Shown: positions 47,459-58,984 of the stretch, piece by piece | Layout of the letters: every line of letters begins with the position of its first letter | Position numbering within the stretch: the first letter of the stretch is position 1 | Origin: Jaapia argillacea MUCL 33604 | Taxonomy: Eukaryota > Basidiomycota > Agaricomycetes > Jaapiales > Jaapiaceae | Length of the DNA stretch: 64,000 nucleotides | Direction of reading: 5' to 3' | NCBI GenBank assembly: GCA_000697665.1 | Contig: KL197710.1 | Coordinates: 1,217,837 to 1,281,836, forward strand | Position numbers and translations under genes: made by a program | The notes under the pieces: generated by a model | Database searches by the model: none | What the model saw: the letters and a program-made list of their open reading frames with translations, nothing else | What the model was told of the DNA's origin: nothing

Positions 47459-48380
47459 GGTTGGGTCTGATAAATTCGACTGGTGTAGGTGTTGTCAGGA
47501 CAGGATATCGATCTTTGGTCTTCTTGTTCGTTAATTTGGTCGTCGATGGTTGTCGTCACGTTCGTTGGGTATAAACGCAGAGCCCAGGCAAGAACACTAG
47601 GAGTACAGAAAGAATTAAGGCAGAAAGAATCTGGAGCTCGGGGCAGTCGACGCGGTGTTCAGCCAAAAGCTCAGAGGATGAACGAAGAAGTCATGGCACG
47701 AGAACTGAGATACGTTGATCCAGAATCCTTGACTTCAACTTTCATCACGTATTGCATTGGGAACGTGGTGCTCCTTTTATGGTAATATCTCCTCGAGGTC
47801 ACCTTTAGAGTCTTCAATTGGTCTTCAATCAGCTCATATCTGCTTCATTTTTCGACAACCTTGACCCTGACTTGCTTGTTATCTCCGCCAAACAGAATCT
47901 GTACTGCTACCACTGTCGAAACCGACCTTGTTTCAGGTAAAATCCAGATGCCCAAAAATGAGCACAGCGAACGGAAGCATTTCCTAGGCTTGGCGTTGCA
48001 TCGGACAGCAAGATTGATATTGATGACAAAAGGCGCTCGGAGAAAGGTAGCTCATCGCAGGCGCGTCACGATCACCCCTTACAAGCCTCGAGGTCGCACA
48101 TGTTCCGATATCGCCTCACCAGTGAGAGAACCAATCTACCAGCTGACAGGGCCTCAGTGCAGTGATTAGCCCCGATACCAACTTTGGATCGACGAAGATT
48201 TGTTCCCGTCGGCTGACAGTGCAAGGTGGTACGACACGCGATTTAGCAGAGGAGATGGCGCGGCCGTGCGATATAAGTGCTATCGATACATCAATCTACG
48301 AGACGACGACTAAGCATAACGCTTATGGACGGGAATAGATACAACTGGGATGATGAATAGGCACATTATCAGTCGTTATC
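47459..48380. other. Interval with unresolved coding potential
   Basis: This lies between the divergent starts of the RRM-like gene and the 3' end of CFD1. Plus-strand blocks look protein-like: RRAQARTLGVQKELRQKESG with MNEEVMARELRYVDPESLTS (47560-47740), NLDPDLLVISAKQNLYCYHC followed by RNRPCF (about 47853-47936), and a basic block near 47950-48170. They lie in different frames, and I could not link them with sound splice sites. The YCYHCRNRPC segment has three cysteines close together. A small spliced gene is possible but not supported well enough to call. Confidence 0.25.
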
Positions 48381-49354
48381 CTACACCCCATGCGGCTGCT
48401 GTTCTTCCTCGACGATGGGTATCCTATCAATGATGCGATCCACGATCCCTTTGAACAATTTGGAAGAGGACGTCCGTTGATACTGCTGGAACAACTGGAA
48501 CGTTCGTTCGGTTCCATGAGCAGGATCCTCAGATACACCTTCTGAATCCGCCGCGCTCTCCACCTCCGCTGCATCCAAGAGCGTCACAAGCTCTGTGTCA
48601 ACGGGTAAACTGCCCAAGAACGTCAACCCTTCTCTCCTTGCCATCTCTTCCCCTCCTCCAGTGGAAAATACATTGCTGATCTCACCACAGCATGGACAAA
48701 CATACCCACTCATGTTCTCGATCAGCCCGAGGATGGGTAGGTTAACCGTCCGTGTGAAGGAAAGACATTTCATGGCGTCCATCAAAGCAACGGCTTGAGG
48801 GGTAGTTACGATCACAGCTGAGAGGCGCGAATGAACACCACTCATGTGCTCCAGCAAGGACAAATGCTCGTCGGAGGTACCTGGGCAGGGGTTGATATCA
48901 CCGCGTCAAGTAATCATGGAAGGCGAGGCGTACCTGGTGGAGTATCAATCACAAGATAATCCAGATCTCCCCACCGTACATCACTCAAAAACTGCCGGAT
49001 CATCGCATTCTTTTTCGGCCCTCTCCAAACCACCGAATCGTCCTTCTTCTTGAGAAGAAACCCAACGCTCATACAGGAAAGCCTGGCCTCCGTCCCATCA
49101 GCTGAAACAGGCACCCATCCATCACTACTTTGGACAACTCCATGACCATCAAGTCCTAACATCCGAGGTATCGAAGGGCCAGTCAAATCAACATCGAGGA
49201 TCGCAACTCTTGCAGTCGGGGACGAGGAATGTAGAGAGAGAGCGAGCTGGGTGGATACGGATGATTTACCGACGCCGCCTTTTCCAGAGCACACTATGAT
49301 AATATGTTTGATGCATTTGAGTCGTCGAGTAACGGGCGTTTCAGAGGATGCCAT
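48381..49354 (-). CDS. CFD1: Cytosolic Fe-S scaffold ATPase CFD1 (NUBP2)
   Basis: CFD1 pairs with NBP35 in the cytosolic iron-sulphur assembly pathway. Exons 49354-48934 and 48880-48381 give 306 residues, and the sum is a multiple of three. The deviant Walker A is [20 protein letters not shown], and [16 protein letters not shown] and [17 protein letters not shown] follow. The C-terminal VCPCCGE carries the cysteines that bind the bridging 4Fe-4S cluster. The N-terminal four-Cys ferredoxin-like extension of NBP35 is absent, which identifies this as CFD1. The start at [11 protein letters not shown] follows the family. The tail, ending QQPHGV, is longer than in yeast. Confidence 0.95.
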
Positions 49355-49510
49355 GGAACTCAGAAAGAGATGGAGAAGATGATTCAGACTCGGACAAATG
49401 GTCAGAGAAATGTCAGTAATCACGTGACTGCGACTTTTCACAAGTCGGGCCGGCTATGGCGGCGACACAGGTGAACAGAGACGGGTACTATCACGACAAT
49501 AGAAATGAGT

Positions 49511-50938
49511 TCAGATAGAAAATAGCTCTGGTTTCATGTTCTGGTACAAGGGGTTCAGTCGAGTAAGGGCAGTAGGAAGCAGCAACCTCACCAGTTTACA
49601 CAACCGCGCCATCAGTCCTCCCAACTGGATAAGAGTACCAACCCCCTCAAGAATGCGCATGTGAGTCCATCCAATTTCCTGGTGTTCGGTGAGTCGAGTA
49701 TTTCATCAAGCAACATGGAACACATACCTTTATGTACTCCAGTTTTGTATATTCTGGTATCCTGAAAACCATACGAGTTACAATGGGGCGTAGGTGGTAG
49801 AAGAGGTGAGGAAAACATACTCGTCGAAAGTCTTGACGACTCTGAAGATCGTGACCACAATGTCCACCGCACTGTATCCTTGGCCCCACAGCTCGCTCAA
49901 TTTTTCCATTGCCCCGTCTATATCGGCTTTCAAGCAAGCTCGAATTATGGCTTGCACTATTATGGGATGGGGCTGATCGCAGACTTTGAAGACGTTGTCC
50001 CCAGAGACAAAGCCGAACCCCGACCACGTGGATTGGAGGTTGTTGATAGCTTGACGCATGTCACCCTCCGAGGTGAAGATTAAGGCTGTGAGACCATCGT
50101 CATTATACTGAACCTGATGTGCGCAACATTGCGAGAGTCATTTAGTGCCAAGCTAAAGGACGCAAATTTGGGATTGCACCTTTTCCATCTCGCAGATTTC
50201 CAACAGCCGCTTCAGGATCTCCGCGTCCCTCAGTCTAGAATAACGAAGAATAGCACAGCGACTTTGAATGGGTTCGATTATCTTGTTCGACATGTTGCAG
50301 GCCAGACAGAATCGAGTGGTGTTGGAGTAGATTTCCATTGTTCTACGAAGAGCTTGTTGGGCTCCACCCGTCATACTGTTGAGATCCGGGGATATAGGTT
50401 TGAGGGGATCAAGACCACTTCCATGAACACTGGACGCACCTGTCCGCCTCGTCCAGAATGATAATCTTGTGTCGACCAGGTGGTAGTGTCACTTTTTTCT
50501 GGGCGAAGGTCTTGATCTTGTTCCGGACAACATCAATACCCCTGTTTTGACGAGTCAGATCCTGTTCACAACACGTATTAACCGGAATCATGCACACCTC
50601 TCATCCGATGCGTTCAACTCGAGCACGCCTTCCTTGTACGCATCTCCGAGCAACTGGTGGGCTAGACAGTGTATGCTCGTCGTTTTCCCTATACCCGGCA
50701 TCCCCTAGAATCAAAAAAAATTATAAGCGGATGGCATACACCAGGTCGGGATGCTCACTGAGATGATGATATGCGGACAATTACCATCCCGGGCAATGAC
50801 CTTCAGGCGCTCTATCGTGTCGGTGTTACCGACAATGTCTTCAAGCACACTTGGTCTGTATTTTTCGACCCATGGAAGTTCATAAGCCTCCGCTGTCCCA
50901 TTGGCCTTCGCTTTTCCTTTCGCGACGGAGGAAGACAT
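49511..50938 (-). CDS. RFC4: Replication factor C subunit RFC4 (human RFC2)
   Basis: RFC4 is one of the small AAA+ subunits of the clamp loader that places PCNA at primer ends. It starts [38 protein letters not shown] then leads to [20 protein letters not shown] (Walker A), IILDEADSM (Walker B) and the SRC motif [15 protein letters not shown]. The sensor 2 region and collar include [20 protein letters not shown] and [12 protein letters not shown], ending [18 protein letters not shown]. The last exon (stop at 49511) is chosen because splicing after CKL restores a C-terminus like that of yeast RFC4, which also ends soon after HKL. About seven short introns are present. Confidence 0.95.
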
Positions 50939-51032
50939 GGTGGTGGAATGCAATGAGGTTTGAATTTGACGCGTAACCTGGTGTGACCCGACGCGACAAG
51001 GATGTAACCGGCGTGACAAAATCTTTCACCAA
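50939..51032. promoter_or_regulatory. Compact divergent promoter between RFC4 and mitochondrial SerRS
   Basis: The two start codons are separated by only 94 bp on opposite strands, so both 5' leaders and core promoters must fit in or overlap this interval. It holds repeats of GTGAC/GACGCG type (GTGTGACCCGACGCGACAAG, then GGCGTGACAAA). No TATA box was seen. Confidence 0.55.
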
Positions 51033-52674
51033 ATGAAAGAGGTGACCTCGACACTGCTCAGATCCGTTGCTCCTCGTCTATCTGCAGTTCCCCGATATTG
51101 TGAGTATTCTCAGCCCTTTAAATATCTTTAGCCCACTCTAATCCATATGGATAGCAACATGCAGGTTACTGTCAACCAAACCTAACGTTTCCCAGGCTTC
51201 GTCCACCTTACCGAAACCAAGACTGGACTACAAGGCGATATCTGAGAATGTCGTCTACAAGTCGCACAATGCATTCAACCGCAATGCAGGGATCCCGACT
51301 GGGACAGTGCAATCGGTCGAAAAACTGTACGAGGCTCAGAAGACTTTGTCCCGGGAGTTAAACGCGAAGCGTAATGCGAGGTCAGCCATTGGAGATAAGA
51401 TTCGTAGCTCACGAGACCCAAGTGCGAAACAACATGCTTTGGAGGAGGCGAAGGCATTGAAATCCGAGGTTACGGAATTGGAAGAGCAATTGTCCGACGT
51501 GGACGATCGGCTGCTGAGCCTTGCACTTTCCATCCCCAATGACACCCACCCCTCGTCCCCCATTGGGTCAGAGTCCGCTGCAGTAACGTTGTCCATGCAT
51601 GGGCCTCATCCACTCCCCGCTTCTCCTACGAGGGACCATGTTTCGATTGCCAAGTCCCTAAGTCTAATTGACTTCGAAGCGGGGTCTCTGGTGACAGGTT
51701 CATCCTGGTACTACCTGCTCAACGAAGCCGCCTTATTGGAGCTCGCCCTCACAAATTACGCGATGTCTATTGCGTTGAAGCACGGTTTCACACCTGTCAC
51801 TACACCAGATGTCGTCCGCCTCGATATTGCTCAGCGGTGTGGTTTCAACCCTCGCGACTCCCACGCCGATCCTCCTGTATCACAAATGTACAACCTTGCC
51901 AGCCTTGGCTACGATGGCCCAGAGCTCGTCTTGACTGGGACAGCAGAAATACCGCTAGGGGGGATGTTCGCGAACAAATTGCTCAATCATCGAGACCTCC
52001 CGATCAAAGTCGTTGGCCTCGGGAAGGCATTTCGATCTGAAGCGGGCGCTCGCGGGGCCGATACACGGGGCCTATATCGAGTGCATCAGTTTACAAAGCT
52101 CGAGCTCTTCGCTTTGACGGATGAGGCTGGGAGTGAAGAGATGATGGAAGAGATGAAGAGGATGCAGATCGAGATCTTTGAAGGATTGGGTTTGAGCTTC
52201 AGGTTTGTCCTTGCGGCGATCTTGCCGACGTTATATCCACTGACTATGGCCTGCAGGGTTCTCGATATGCCAACTGAAGAACTAGGTGCAAGTGCGTTTA
52301 GAAAGTATGACATGGAAGCCTGGATGCCAGGACGGGGATCTTGGGGAGAAATTTCCTCCACCTCAAATTGTACCGACTATCAGGCGAGAAGACTACATAT
52401 TCGCTATCGCCCCTCGCCCTCTACAGCTGGCAGCACCGAGACTGTCTTATCTCCGCCCACTCCCCCACTCCCTCCAAAATCCCTTCCGTTCGTCCACACG
52501 TTGAACGGTACTGCGGCGGCCATTCCAAGACTGATCGTTGCCCTATTGGAGAATGGCGCTCGTTTTGACGACAGTGGGAATGCCATAGGCCTTGATTTGC
52601 CCAGCTCTCTCAGACCCTTCTGGGTCGGTGGAGGTAGCAACTTACCTGGAAGAGATGTGGTGCAATGGGTTTAA
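51033..52674 (+). CDS. DIA4: Mitochondrial seryl-tRNA synthetase
   Basis: This enzyme charges mitochondrial tRNA-Ser. Exons 51033-51099, 51155-52202 and 52257-52674 give 510 residues, and the sum is a multiple of three. The N-terminus (MKEVTSTLLRSVAPRLSAVP) is a mitochondrial presequence. The coiled-coil arm (KLYEAQKTLSRELNAKRNAR onward) comes next. Class II motif 1 lies in the ALLELALTNYAM region. Motif 2 is KAFRSEAGARGADTRGLYRV with HQFTKLELF. Motif 3 is in LNGTAAAIPRLIVALLENG. The SSTSNCTDYQARR block is typical. The second intron is 54 nt and stop-free, so retaining it would add 18 residues. Splicing gives the family reading FRVLDMPTEELGASAFRKYD. Confidence 0.94.
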
Positions 52675-53449
52675 CCTTGAAAAACGGATGCTCATGTCAC
52701 AAAAAGCTACCATCTCTCAAGGTATGCCTCCTTCCCATTCCTTGATCGCCTTCTCGTCACAACTTGTTGATTTTCAGTGACGATGGCACGTAATCGCCGT
52801 GGGCTCCCATGTGGACCCTCCGATTAGGCTCTCTCAACACCATTCCTAACGACCTTGCATCCACCAACGCGTAGTGGACCCTCGCAAAATCCCCCTCGCT
52901 GCCGGAATTTTCCCTCCCTTGACCGACTATATGCCTTCCTGTCTCCTGTGGACGCTGGACGGTGACACCACACCTGAGGCATATATGCACTGTACATGAT
53001 AATCTTGACCTGCCCTTGAAATCTCATTCCACTCCTCACGTCGTTTGCGACCTGGGAGTCAGCGCGTCCCTTGGCTCAAGCATCAATCACGAAATCTCCT
53101 TATTCTCCAGTTGGTCAGTTCAGCGATAGTGGAGCAGCGAATTTCGGCTCGTTATCATCCTTTCTGTTTATTCTAGCCTTCAACGCCTTGATCCATTCCA
53201 CGTCAGCCTGACTTTCCCATGCTTCTTGGAGATCTTGGCCTCAATCGCCCAGCCCACTCTTTGTTCATTGACCCTCAGAAGCCGAGGAGAGCTGAGCTGA
53301 GCTGCTCTAGTCTTTGGTATAAGGCTATGAAAGGATACAATCAAAAGATACAACTCAAATACGACAAACATATCATACACATGCTGCTCGTTAGTGTGAT
53401 GGCCAGAGAATACTCTATCCACTTCCGCCCCTCCCCACAGGTCCGTCGC
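52675..53449. other. Convergent 3' intergenic region, nothing recognised
   Basis: This 775-bp stretch lies between the ends of the SerRS gene and the LSB5 gene. Only short open frames are present on either strand and none looks like protein. It should contain both 3' untranslated regions. Confidence 0.45.
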
Positions 53450-55497
53450 TCACCAATCCATGCCCTTCTTATCGGCAATACCAGGCGTCCCCACGCTAAT
53501 GGAATCGTGCTCGGGATCCGCGAAAGGGTCGGCGAAGGGATCTTCTGATGCGTCGTTATGGATCAAGAGGCCACGTTTGGGATCTCGGCGGACATCGACG
53601 TCCTCTTGATCAAGATCTCCGTAAGGACGGCGTTGGCTAGATGAAGACCCAGCTGCCCGCTTCTTGTGCTCTTCTTCATCTGAGGATTCATAGTCGCTGA
53701 AGTCTGAGAGGGATCCCCGTCCTCTTACTTCGTCATCGGAATTGTCCATGGGACCGGATGGTCTCAGAGGAGGTGGTAGACCCCTGCAATGAAACAAACC
53801 GAGTGAGAAATGCGAGAAACAATCGTTGGTAAAGAATATACCTCTGCTCAGCACCAAGTGGTCCGAAGCTCAGGTCATGGAGGTCAGGATGAACATATGT
53901 ATCCGTTTCCTCTGCTCTTTCCTTCCCCCGTCCCGTACCCTTAGCTCGTTCAACAGCAGCACGCTGCTTTTCTTGAAGCTTGTTCAGCTCTCCCGGGTCT
54001 TTCATGTTCATCGCAGCCACACCCTTCTGTACGTCTGAAACATCTTGTTCTGTAACAGTTGATTTTGATAGCTGTAGAGAAGATGAACCACGATGTCAGG
54101 TCAGGAAAAGTCGGGGGAACGACGGGGATTGAGAATGAGCGACGACATACAGTATCATACATCTCTATCGCTCCAATTATACGATCATTTGTCTCGATCA
54201 GTGTTCCAATCAACTCTTCGTTCTCCACAAGCTAAAACAAGCAGTCAGCCCAAGGAATCTCGACAAGCATTGTAATTCACCCACTTGAATGTATCGCACA
54301 ATTTGTTTCCTGGCATGCTTAGCTGTAGCAAGGCAATCTTGGACTCTCTCATTGGAGGGAAGACTGTCATGTTCAGTGTTCACAAGCTAAGCCAGATTAG
54401 AGTGTCAGAGGCGTCGGAAGTGAAAGGTCAGAGGAAGTAAACACGCACAGTGATGGCATTGACAAGGTTGCTGGATGCTTGTGAAGCATTCGCAATTGAG
54501 CTAAGCACCAAAGGTTTCTCCTAGAAACGGGTTCAATTTGGGGGAGTATGAAGGGAATGAAATCTGCCAAACCTTTTCAAAATCAAAGGGTTGCCGTTTC
54601 GTCTTCTTCTGCTTCGCCTTCTTGGCATCCTCCTCCCTCTTGAGTCTCTCTTTCTCCTTGTCCTCCCTCGCCTTCCTCTTAGCGTCCTCCTTCCTCTCCT
54701 TTTCTTCTCTCTTCCTCTTCTCGTATTCTTGATCGGCCAGCACCGCGTCCGGATCGACGGTTCTCGTTACATGGGTAGTTGGTCGACACTGGCCGTATAG
54801 GTTCGCCACAAATTGCATCGATGAATCGCCTTGGAATTGGTTCTTCCAGGACGCCAGAACGTTGAGAAGTTTCCTTTTAACCTTCGGGTCTGTGGATGAG
54901 TCGGACGCCAGGTTCTTGAGTGCGTCGGTCAACTGGGAGTCGGCGAATGTAGCTAGAACCGATGATTCAGGGGGTAAAGTAGAGATTAGGAAGGGATTGT
55001 ATACTTTGAAACTTGTGTCCTCCATTCTCTACCAACGCTTTCAAGATCTATGAGACGGCCACGATCACCCGACTGCTCGCCCCGCAAGATGGTAGACTCA
55101 CAACTAGGGCTCGGTACTGCTGATGTGGCGTTCCATGCTTCAACTTCTTTCGAAGGGCTCTTGACGCTTCGCCAGGTCTAACCAGATGTTAGATCGGGGA
55201 TAGGTGGGACAGTGGGATACACCAACCCTGTGGGTTGGAGATTGATCACCTCGACCAACTCCGGAACACTGCTCAGATCGTATCAACATCTTCAAGGAGA
55301 TGCATGAAAGGGGGGACCCACCCATCGTAGGCTTCATCCTCCACGTTACTTGAAGTTAATATCTCAACCCAATCTGTAATCGAGGACTAAATCGAGGGGA
55401 GGAAGCTTTCGGTCGGGATACAACAGTGTCCACGATTGCAAGGACCTACGTGTGGTTTCTCGTGATTTAGAAAGGAGTACGCTGTTTTCGCCAACAT
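53450..55497 (-). CDS. LSB5: VHS-GAT endocytic protein LSB5
   Basis: LSB5 is a GGA-like adaptor acting at the junction of actin and endocytosis. The start MLAKTAYSFLNHEKPH joins across an intron to SSITDWVEILTSSNVEDEAY, then VPELVEVINLQPT and EASRALRKKLKHGTPHQQYR with ALVILKALVENGGHKFQ. This is the VHS domain. A Lys/Glu-rich helix (KRKREEKERKEDAKRKARED) follows. The GAT-like helices are ASQASSNLVNAIT, then NERVQDCLATAKHARKQIVR and ENEELIGTLIETNDRIIGAI. The C-terminus has acidic stretches and DPFADPFADPEHD, which look like EH- or AP2-type binding motifs. About eight introns are needed. One donor in the PTG region (about 55230) is ambiguous between two GT sites. Confidence 0.88.
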
Positions 55498-55747
55498 TGC
55501 GGCCATGACGGGTTACAGTCGGAGGGGAGAGGAAAAGCAGGCTAGGTCTAACGGTTCTGAGGAAGCGAACTCGGAGAGATATCGTTGGCACTGAGAGCTT
55601 GCTAATTATATAGCGCCTTACGTCACAGCTTGTACAGACCTGAAATCTCGCCGAGGAATACTCTGTCGGTGCAGTGTGGAGCAGAGGAAACAAGGATGAT
55701 GGAAAGCCCAGTGCATCAGCTGGACAGCTGAAGCGACCGTAAACACC

Positions 55748-56965
55748 CTACCGCTTCCGTTCCAGACGCCACTTGTACACTCGAGGCTTGTATGCTGCCT
55801 CGTCCACTGCTCGTTTCGGCTTCTCGTCGTCCTCATCCTCTTCGTCTCCATCCCCTTCAACCTTCTCCACCCCCTGCAATTTCTTTCGCCCACCCTTTGC
55901 CATCAAAAGACGCTGCATCTCCAACTCCCGTTCCGCGTACCTCAGCATTCTGTCTCGGGCCAGCCGGGCAGAGAGTTCTTTCAGCAGTCGCCCTCGATGT
56001 TTCTGTCATTGGAAGGATAAGTTTTGCAGACTTGACAGGAAATTATGATCTCACCGAGGCTGCCTCCTTAGTCTCTTGGGCATCAACTTCCCCCATCTCA
56101 ACATCGACCACGTCTAATTTGTTTGATTTTCTTCTTCTCTCTTTCTTCTCTTTGGACTCCTTCCATCCAAGATCAACAGGATCCTGAGCTTTGACCTGTG
56201 TGGAACTGGAGGCTTCACCCTCCTTTGAGCGCGGTCTTCGACTGTCTGATGCGTATTTTTTCGCTGCCAAGCACGTGGGTCAAAGTCAAAGGGCAAGCTA
56301 TGATAGCGCATACCTTCAACTTCGTTCTCCACAAAGACGACATGAGTAGGATTCGACCTCGACTTTCCTGTTTTGTTCTTCCTCGCCTTCGATGAGGTCG
56401 GTGCGGGTATCACCCCGGCCTCCACTAGAATCTGCGTCTCATCTTCGCTAAATGACTCCGGCTTCACAAGATCAGCCAGCATTGTAAGCTGGGTTTTCAG
56501 CTTGTCAATTTTCTTCCAGGACGCGGAATCCCCTCGTCAGCTGAATGTAAACAATGTGGAGGGAAGAAAACATACTTTTAAGCCAGCAGCCCTCATAGTC
56601 CGAAGATAATTCTCGTCTTGCGTTTTCAGAACTTTGACAATATCGAGGGGCAACGCAACATTTCCTCTGTCTTGTATATGTACACCTTCCTACGCAGCAG
56701 AGGAGAATCAGTAAACCACAGGTGTGAAGTCGGGGGGCAATCTCACTTTCGTCTGACCACGTATCATCCCCCAGTAGAACTCATCCTTGTTCCTATCTGC
56801 AGCCTTTTGTCTGAGGCGCTGTAATCTATCCTGCTTGGAGTGATAGTCTCTCGCTCGCAACACATAGTCCTTGTGTTTCTCCAGAAATCCGAGCTTGGCA
56901 CGGTTGGCAAGTTGGGAGCGCTCTTTGTGCTGCCGCCGGTGCAGCGAGTTCCGCATGGAAGACAT
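55748..56965 (-). CDS. UTP11: U3 snoRNP subunit UTP11
   Basis: UTP11 belongs to the small-subunit processome that processes 18S rRNA precursors in the nucleolus. The conserved start is [20 protein letters not shown], then [20 protein letters not shown] and [15 protein letters not shown]. An internal exon gives [20 protein letters not shown] with [17 protein letters not shown]. Basic and acidic low-complexity segments follow. The C-terminus contains [20 protein letters not shown] and ends [10 protein letters not shown], a hallmark of the family. About four introns are needed. Length is normal or slightly long because of an acidic insert ([13 protein letters not shown]). Confidence 0.95.
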
Positions 56966-57362
56966 GGCTAGGTTGGAGTCTTTATAATTAGAGGCAGGGT
57001 GGAGGGAGGTTTACTGGAGTGGTTGTGCAGTGGCCGAAAGATGTGAAATGTTTTCGAAGCAAATGCCGACGTTCACCAAATCAGGACATGTGTCGCGGAC
57101 AAATTCATTCCATCGCATATTGCTACAAAATTGTGGTGTCTATTCATAGAAGGGCTTTTGGGAGGGTGTCTTCGTACAGAAGGACGAAAATCAAGAAGGG
57201 TGTAAGGGCGAGGGGGGGATGCACAAGAAATGAATATAATAATGTTAGTCGACAAAGCGAAAAGTCAAAAGGTCCATAGTCTAAAAGAACTGGAATCTGA
57301 CGTCGGGCAATCAGCTTGGGTTGAGAATGATATGATTGAATAGTCACCTAGAAAGAGCAAAT

Positions 57363-58666
57363 TCATTCCATGTCTTCCTCTTCCTCCTCTTCCATGTCCT
57401 GATCCCCATTGGGGCCTATCATTCCGTTAACTTGAGAAGGAAGGTGGGGAGGCGCTGACAACGAAGGACCAGCATAATTCATGAAAGATGAGGTGGCAAC
57501 CAAGGGGCTCTCCAGATATAACCTTATCAAGACACTCTCGAGAGCGTCCACACTTGCTTCTGGGTACTGAAAGGTATTGGCATGGTCCCTAATTGAATCG
57601 AAGAGAGTTCCCATACGTTCCCAACGGCCAGCCAAGTCAGGCGACATCGGGAGGGAGTGTGGAGAAACTTGTGGAAGAGGTGCAATCATGGATACAGCGT
57701 TCTGCAACGAGAGATGTGATTGATGTGATGGTGGTGGTGGTGGTGGTCGCGAGCGCGTCGGGCGTGGGGCAGGGGGAACATGTGCTGGAGGGGAATATGA
57801 AGGCCCCGCGAAGGGCTGGCCATCAAAGGAAGGATCAAACGGAGATGGAGGAGAATCTTCACTGCCATCCTCATGAGGAGCACTAGCGGACTTCGGAGGT
57901 CGTCCTCGCCGACCTTTATGGTCCTTCTCCCATTGTAGTTGAGCCTTTCGTCCACGTCGAGTGAAGGGAAGATTAGGGAGTCCTATCTCATGGGAGTGTT
58001 GGGAGTTGTCTAAGATTGACTGTAGTCAGATCGAAAGCAATGTTTAGAATGGTAACAGCGTCACCGACGTACTTACAGCACACTCGAACTTCCTCAGTTT
58101 CGAAGTAAGTCTTGTAGCTGATAGATGCGTGGCATCCTACTTCGATCTAGCTTATGGCCCTGATCAGCATCCCATATACCCCACGTAGATTATCATAGGG
58201 TTAAAAGAGCTCGCACCTTACGACTTGGGACCTTTCTGACTCTGTCTGGATGTTTCTTCACGTACTTTTTCCTTCCACTCCTCTGATGTCTCGCACATAC
58301 AAGTTTGGTATGATCTTTGAACCTTGGGGGTACAGCCTTCGAACCATGTGTATCTCCCTTGACAAATTCTACCATCTTCTCTTCCTCCTCCTTTGCTCGC
58401 CACGCCTGAAATGCATGGAGTGACTCAAATACCATGGTGTACCCATCATCAGCATCTCCGGAGCCATATGGAGGCTTCTGTGGGTCGCCTGACGTTGCAT
58501 CCATCTGAAGTTGGAACTCTTGGTGAGTACGCAGAATTGGGTCTATATTTGCCTGTGATAGTGAAGACGACGAGCTGAGTGAGGTTGGGTCTAGGTGTGA
58601 GGCATGTGAGGGTCCGGTGTAAGGACCTGCATGAGCTACGTCCAGCCTAAAATGCTGAAAGCTCAT
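57363..58666 (-). CDS. GCM/WRKY-like zinc-finger protein with an AT-hook
   Basis: The start is taken as MSFQHFRLDVAHAG at 58666, because the open frame upstream has no ATG. The N-terminal part has TMVFESLHAFQAWRAKEEEE. A putative zinc finger follows: KLVCARHQRSGRKKYVKKHP, then IEVGCHASISYKTYFETEEV and VCYNSQHSHEIG. The Cys, Cys and HxH order resembles FAR1/FLYWCH/GCM-WRKY domains of MULE transposases and their domesticated descendants. It crosses two introns. A clear AT-hook, KGRRGRPPKS, lies in the next exon. A Pro-rich linker (poly-Pro from CCACC repeats) leads to a helical C-terminus (GRWERMGTLFDSIRDHANTF) and an acidic tail. No transposase catalytic domain is present. It is probably a DNA-binding regulator. 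Confidence 0.6.
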
Positions 58667-58984
58667 GACCAGAGAATTTGCAAGCACGAAACCTTGAGCT
58701 TGAGTTTGGAAAGATTTCACGTTTTGGGGTGAAAGCTGGCGAAAGAGGCGTCAAGTCAGGGGTTGTCACGTCACGACTAGCGTCACACTGGACAATCAAG
58801 CCCGCATGAGTACCTCTTGATCAGCGAAAAGTATGCATTCCGAACTTCAGAAGGATGAACAACGAGATCGTTTCACATCCAATACTATGATGTCCAATGA
58901 AGTCCTATTAGTCCGGGGAAGCAAATTTAAACGGTAGCACGTGTCGTTACTGAGGTCTAATCACACAGCCGCTAAACAAATCCC
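58667..58984. other. Short intergenic region
   Basis: This stretch lies between the zinc-finger gene's start and the 3' end of the PLC-like gene, both on the minus strand. An open frame running in from the zinc-finger gene has no ATG here. No other gene is supported. Confidence 0.4.

Noticed and set aside
52203-52256. SerRS read straight through this segment as coding
   Set aside because: The 54 bases are stop-free and in frame, but have GT and AG ends, and removing them restores the conserved FRVLDMPTEELG reading.
57686-57955. Minus-strand frame with a poly-His stretch
   Set aside because: It is the shadow of the CCACC repeat region, which encodes a proline run in the true frame of the zinc-finger protein.
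58667-58720. Upstream extension of the zinc-finger protein starting MKSFQTQ
   Set aside because: The codon there is GTG, not ATG. The first ATG in frame is at 58666.
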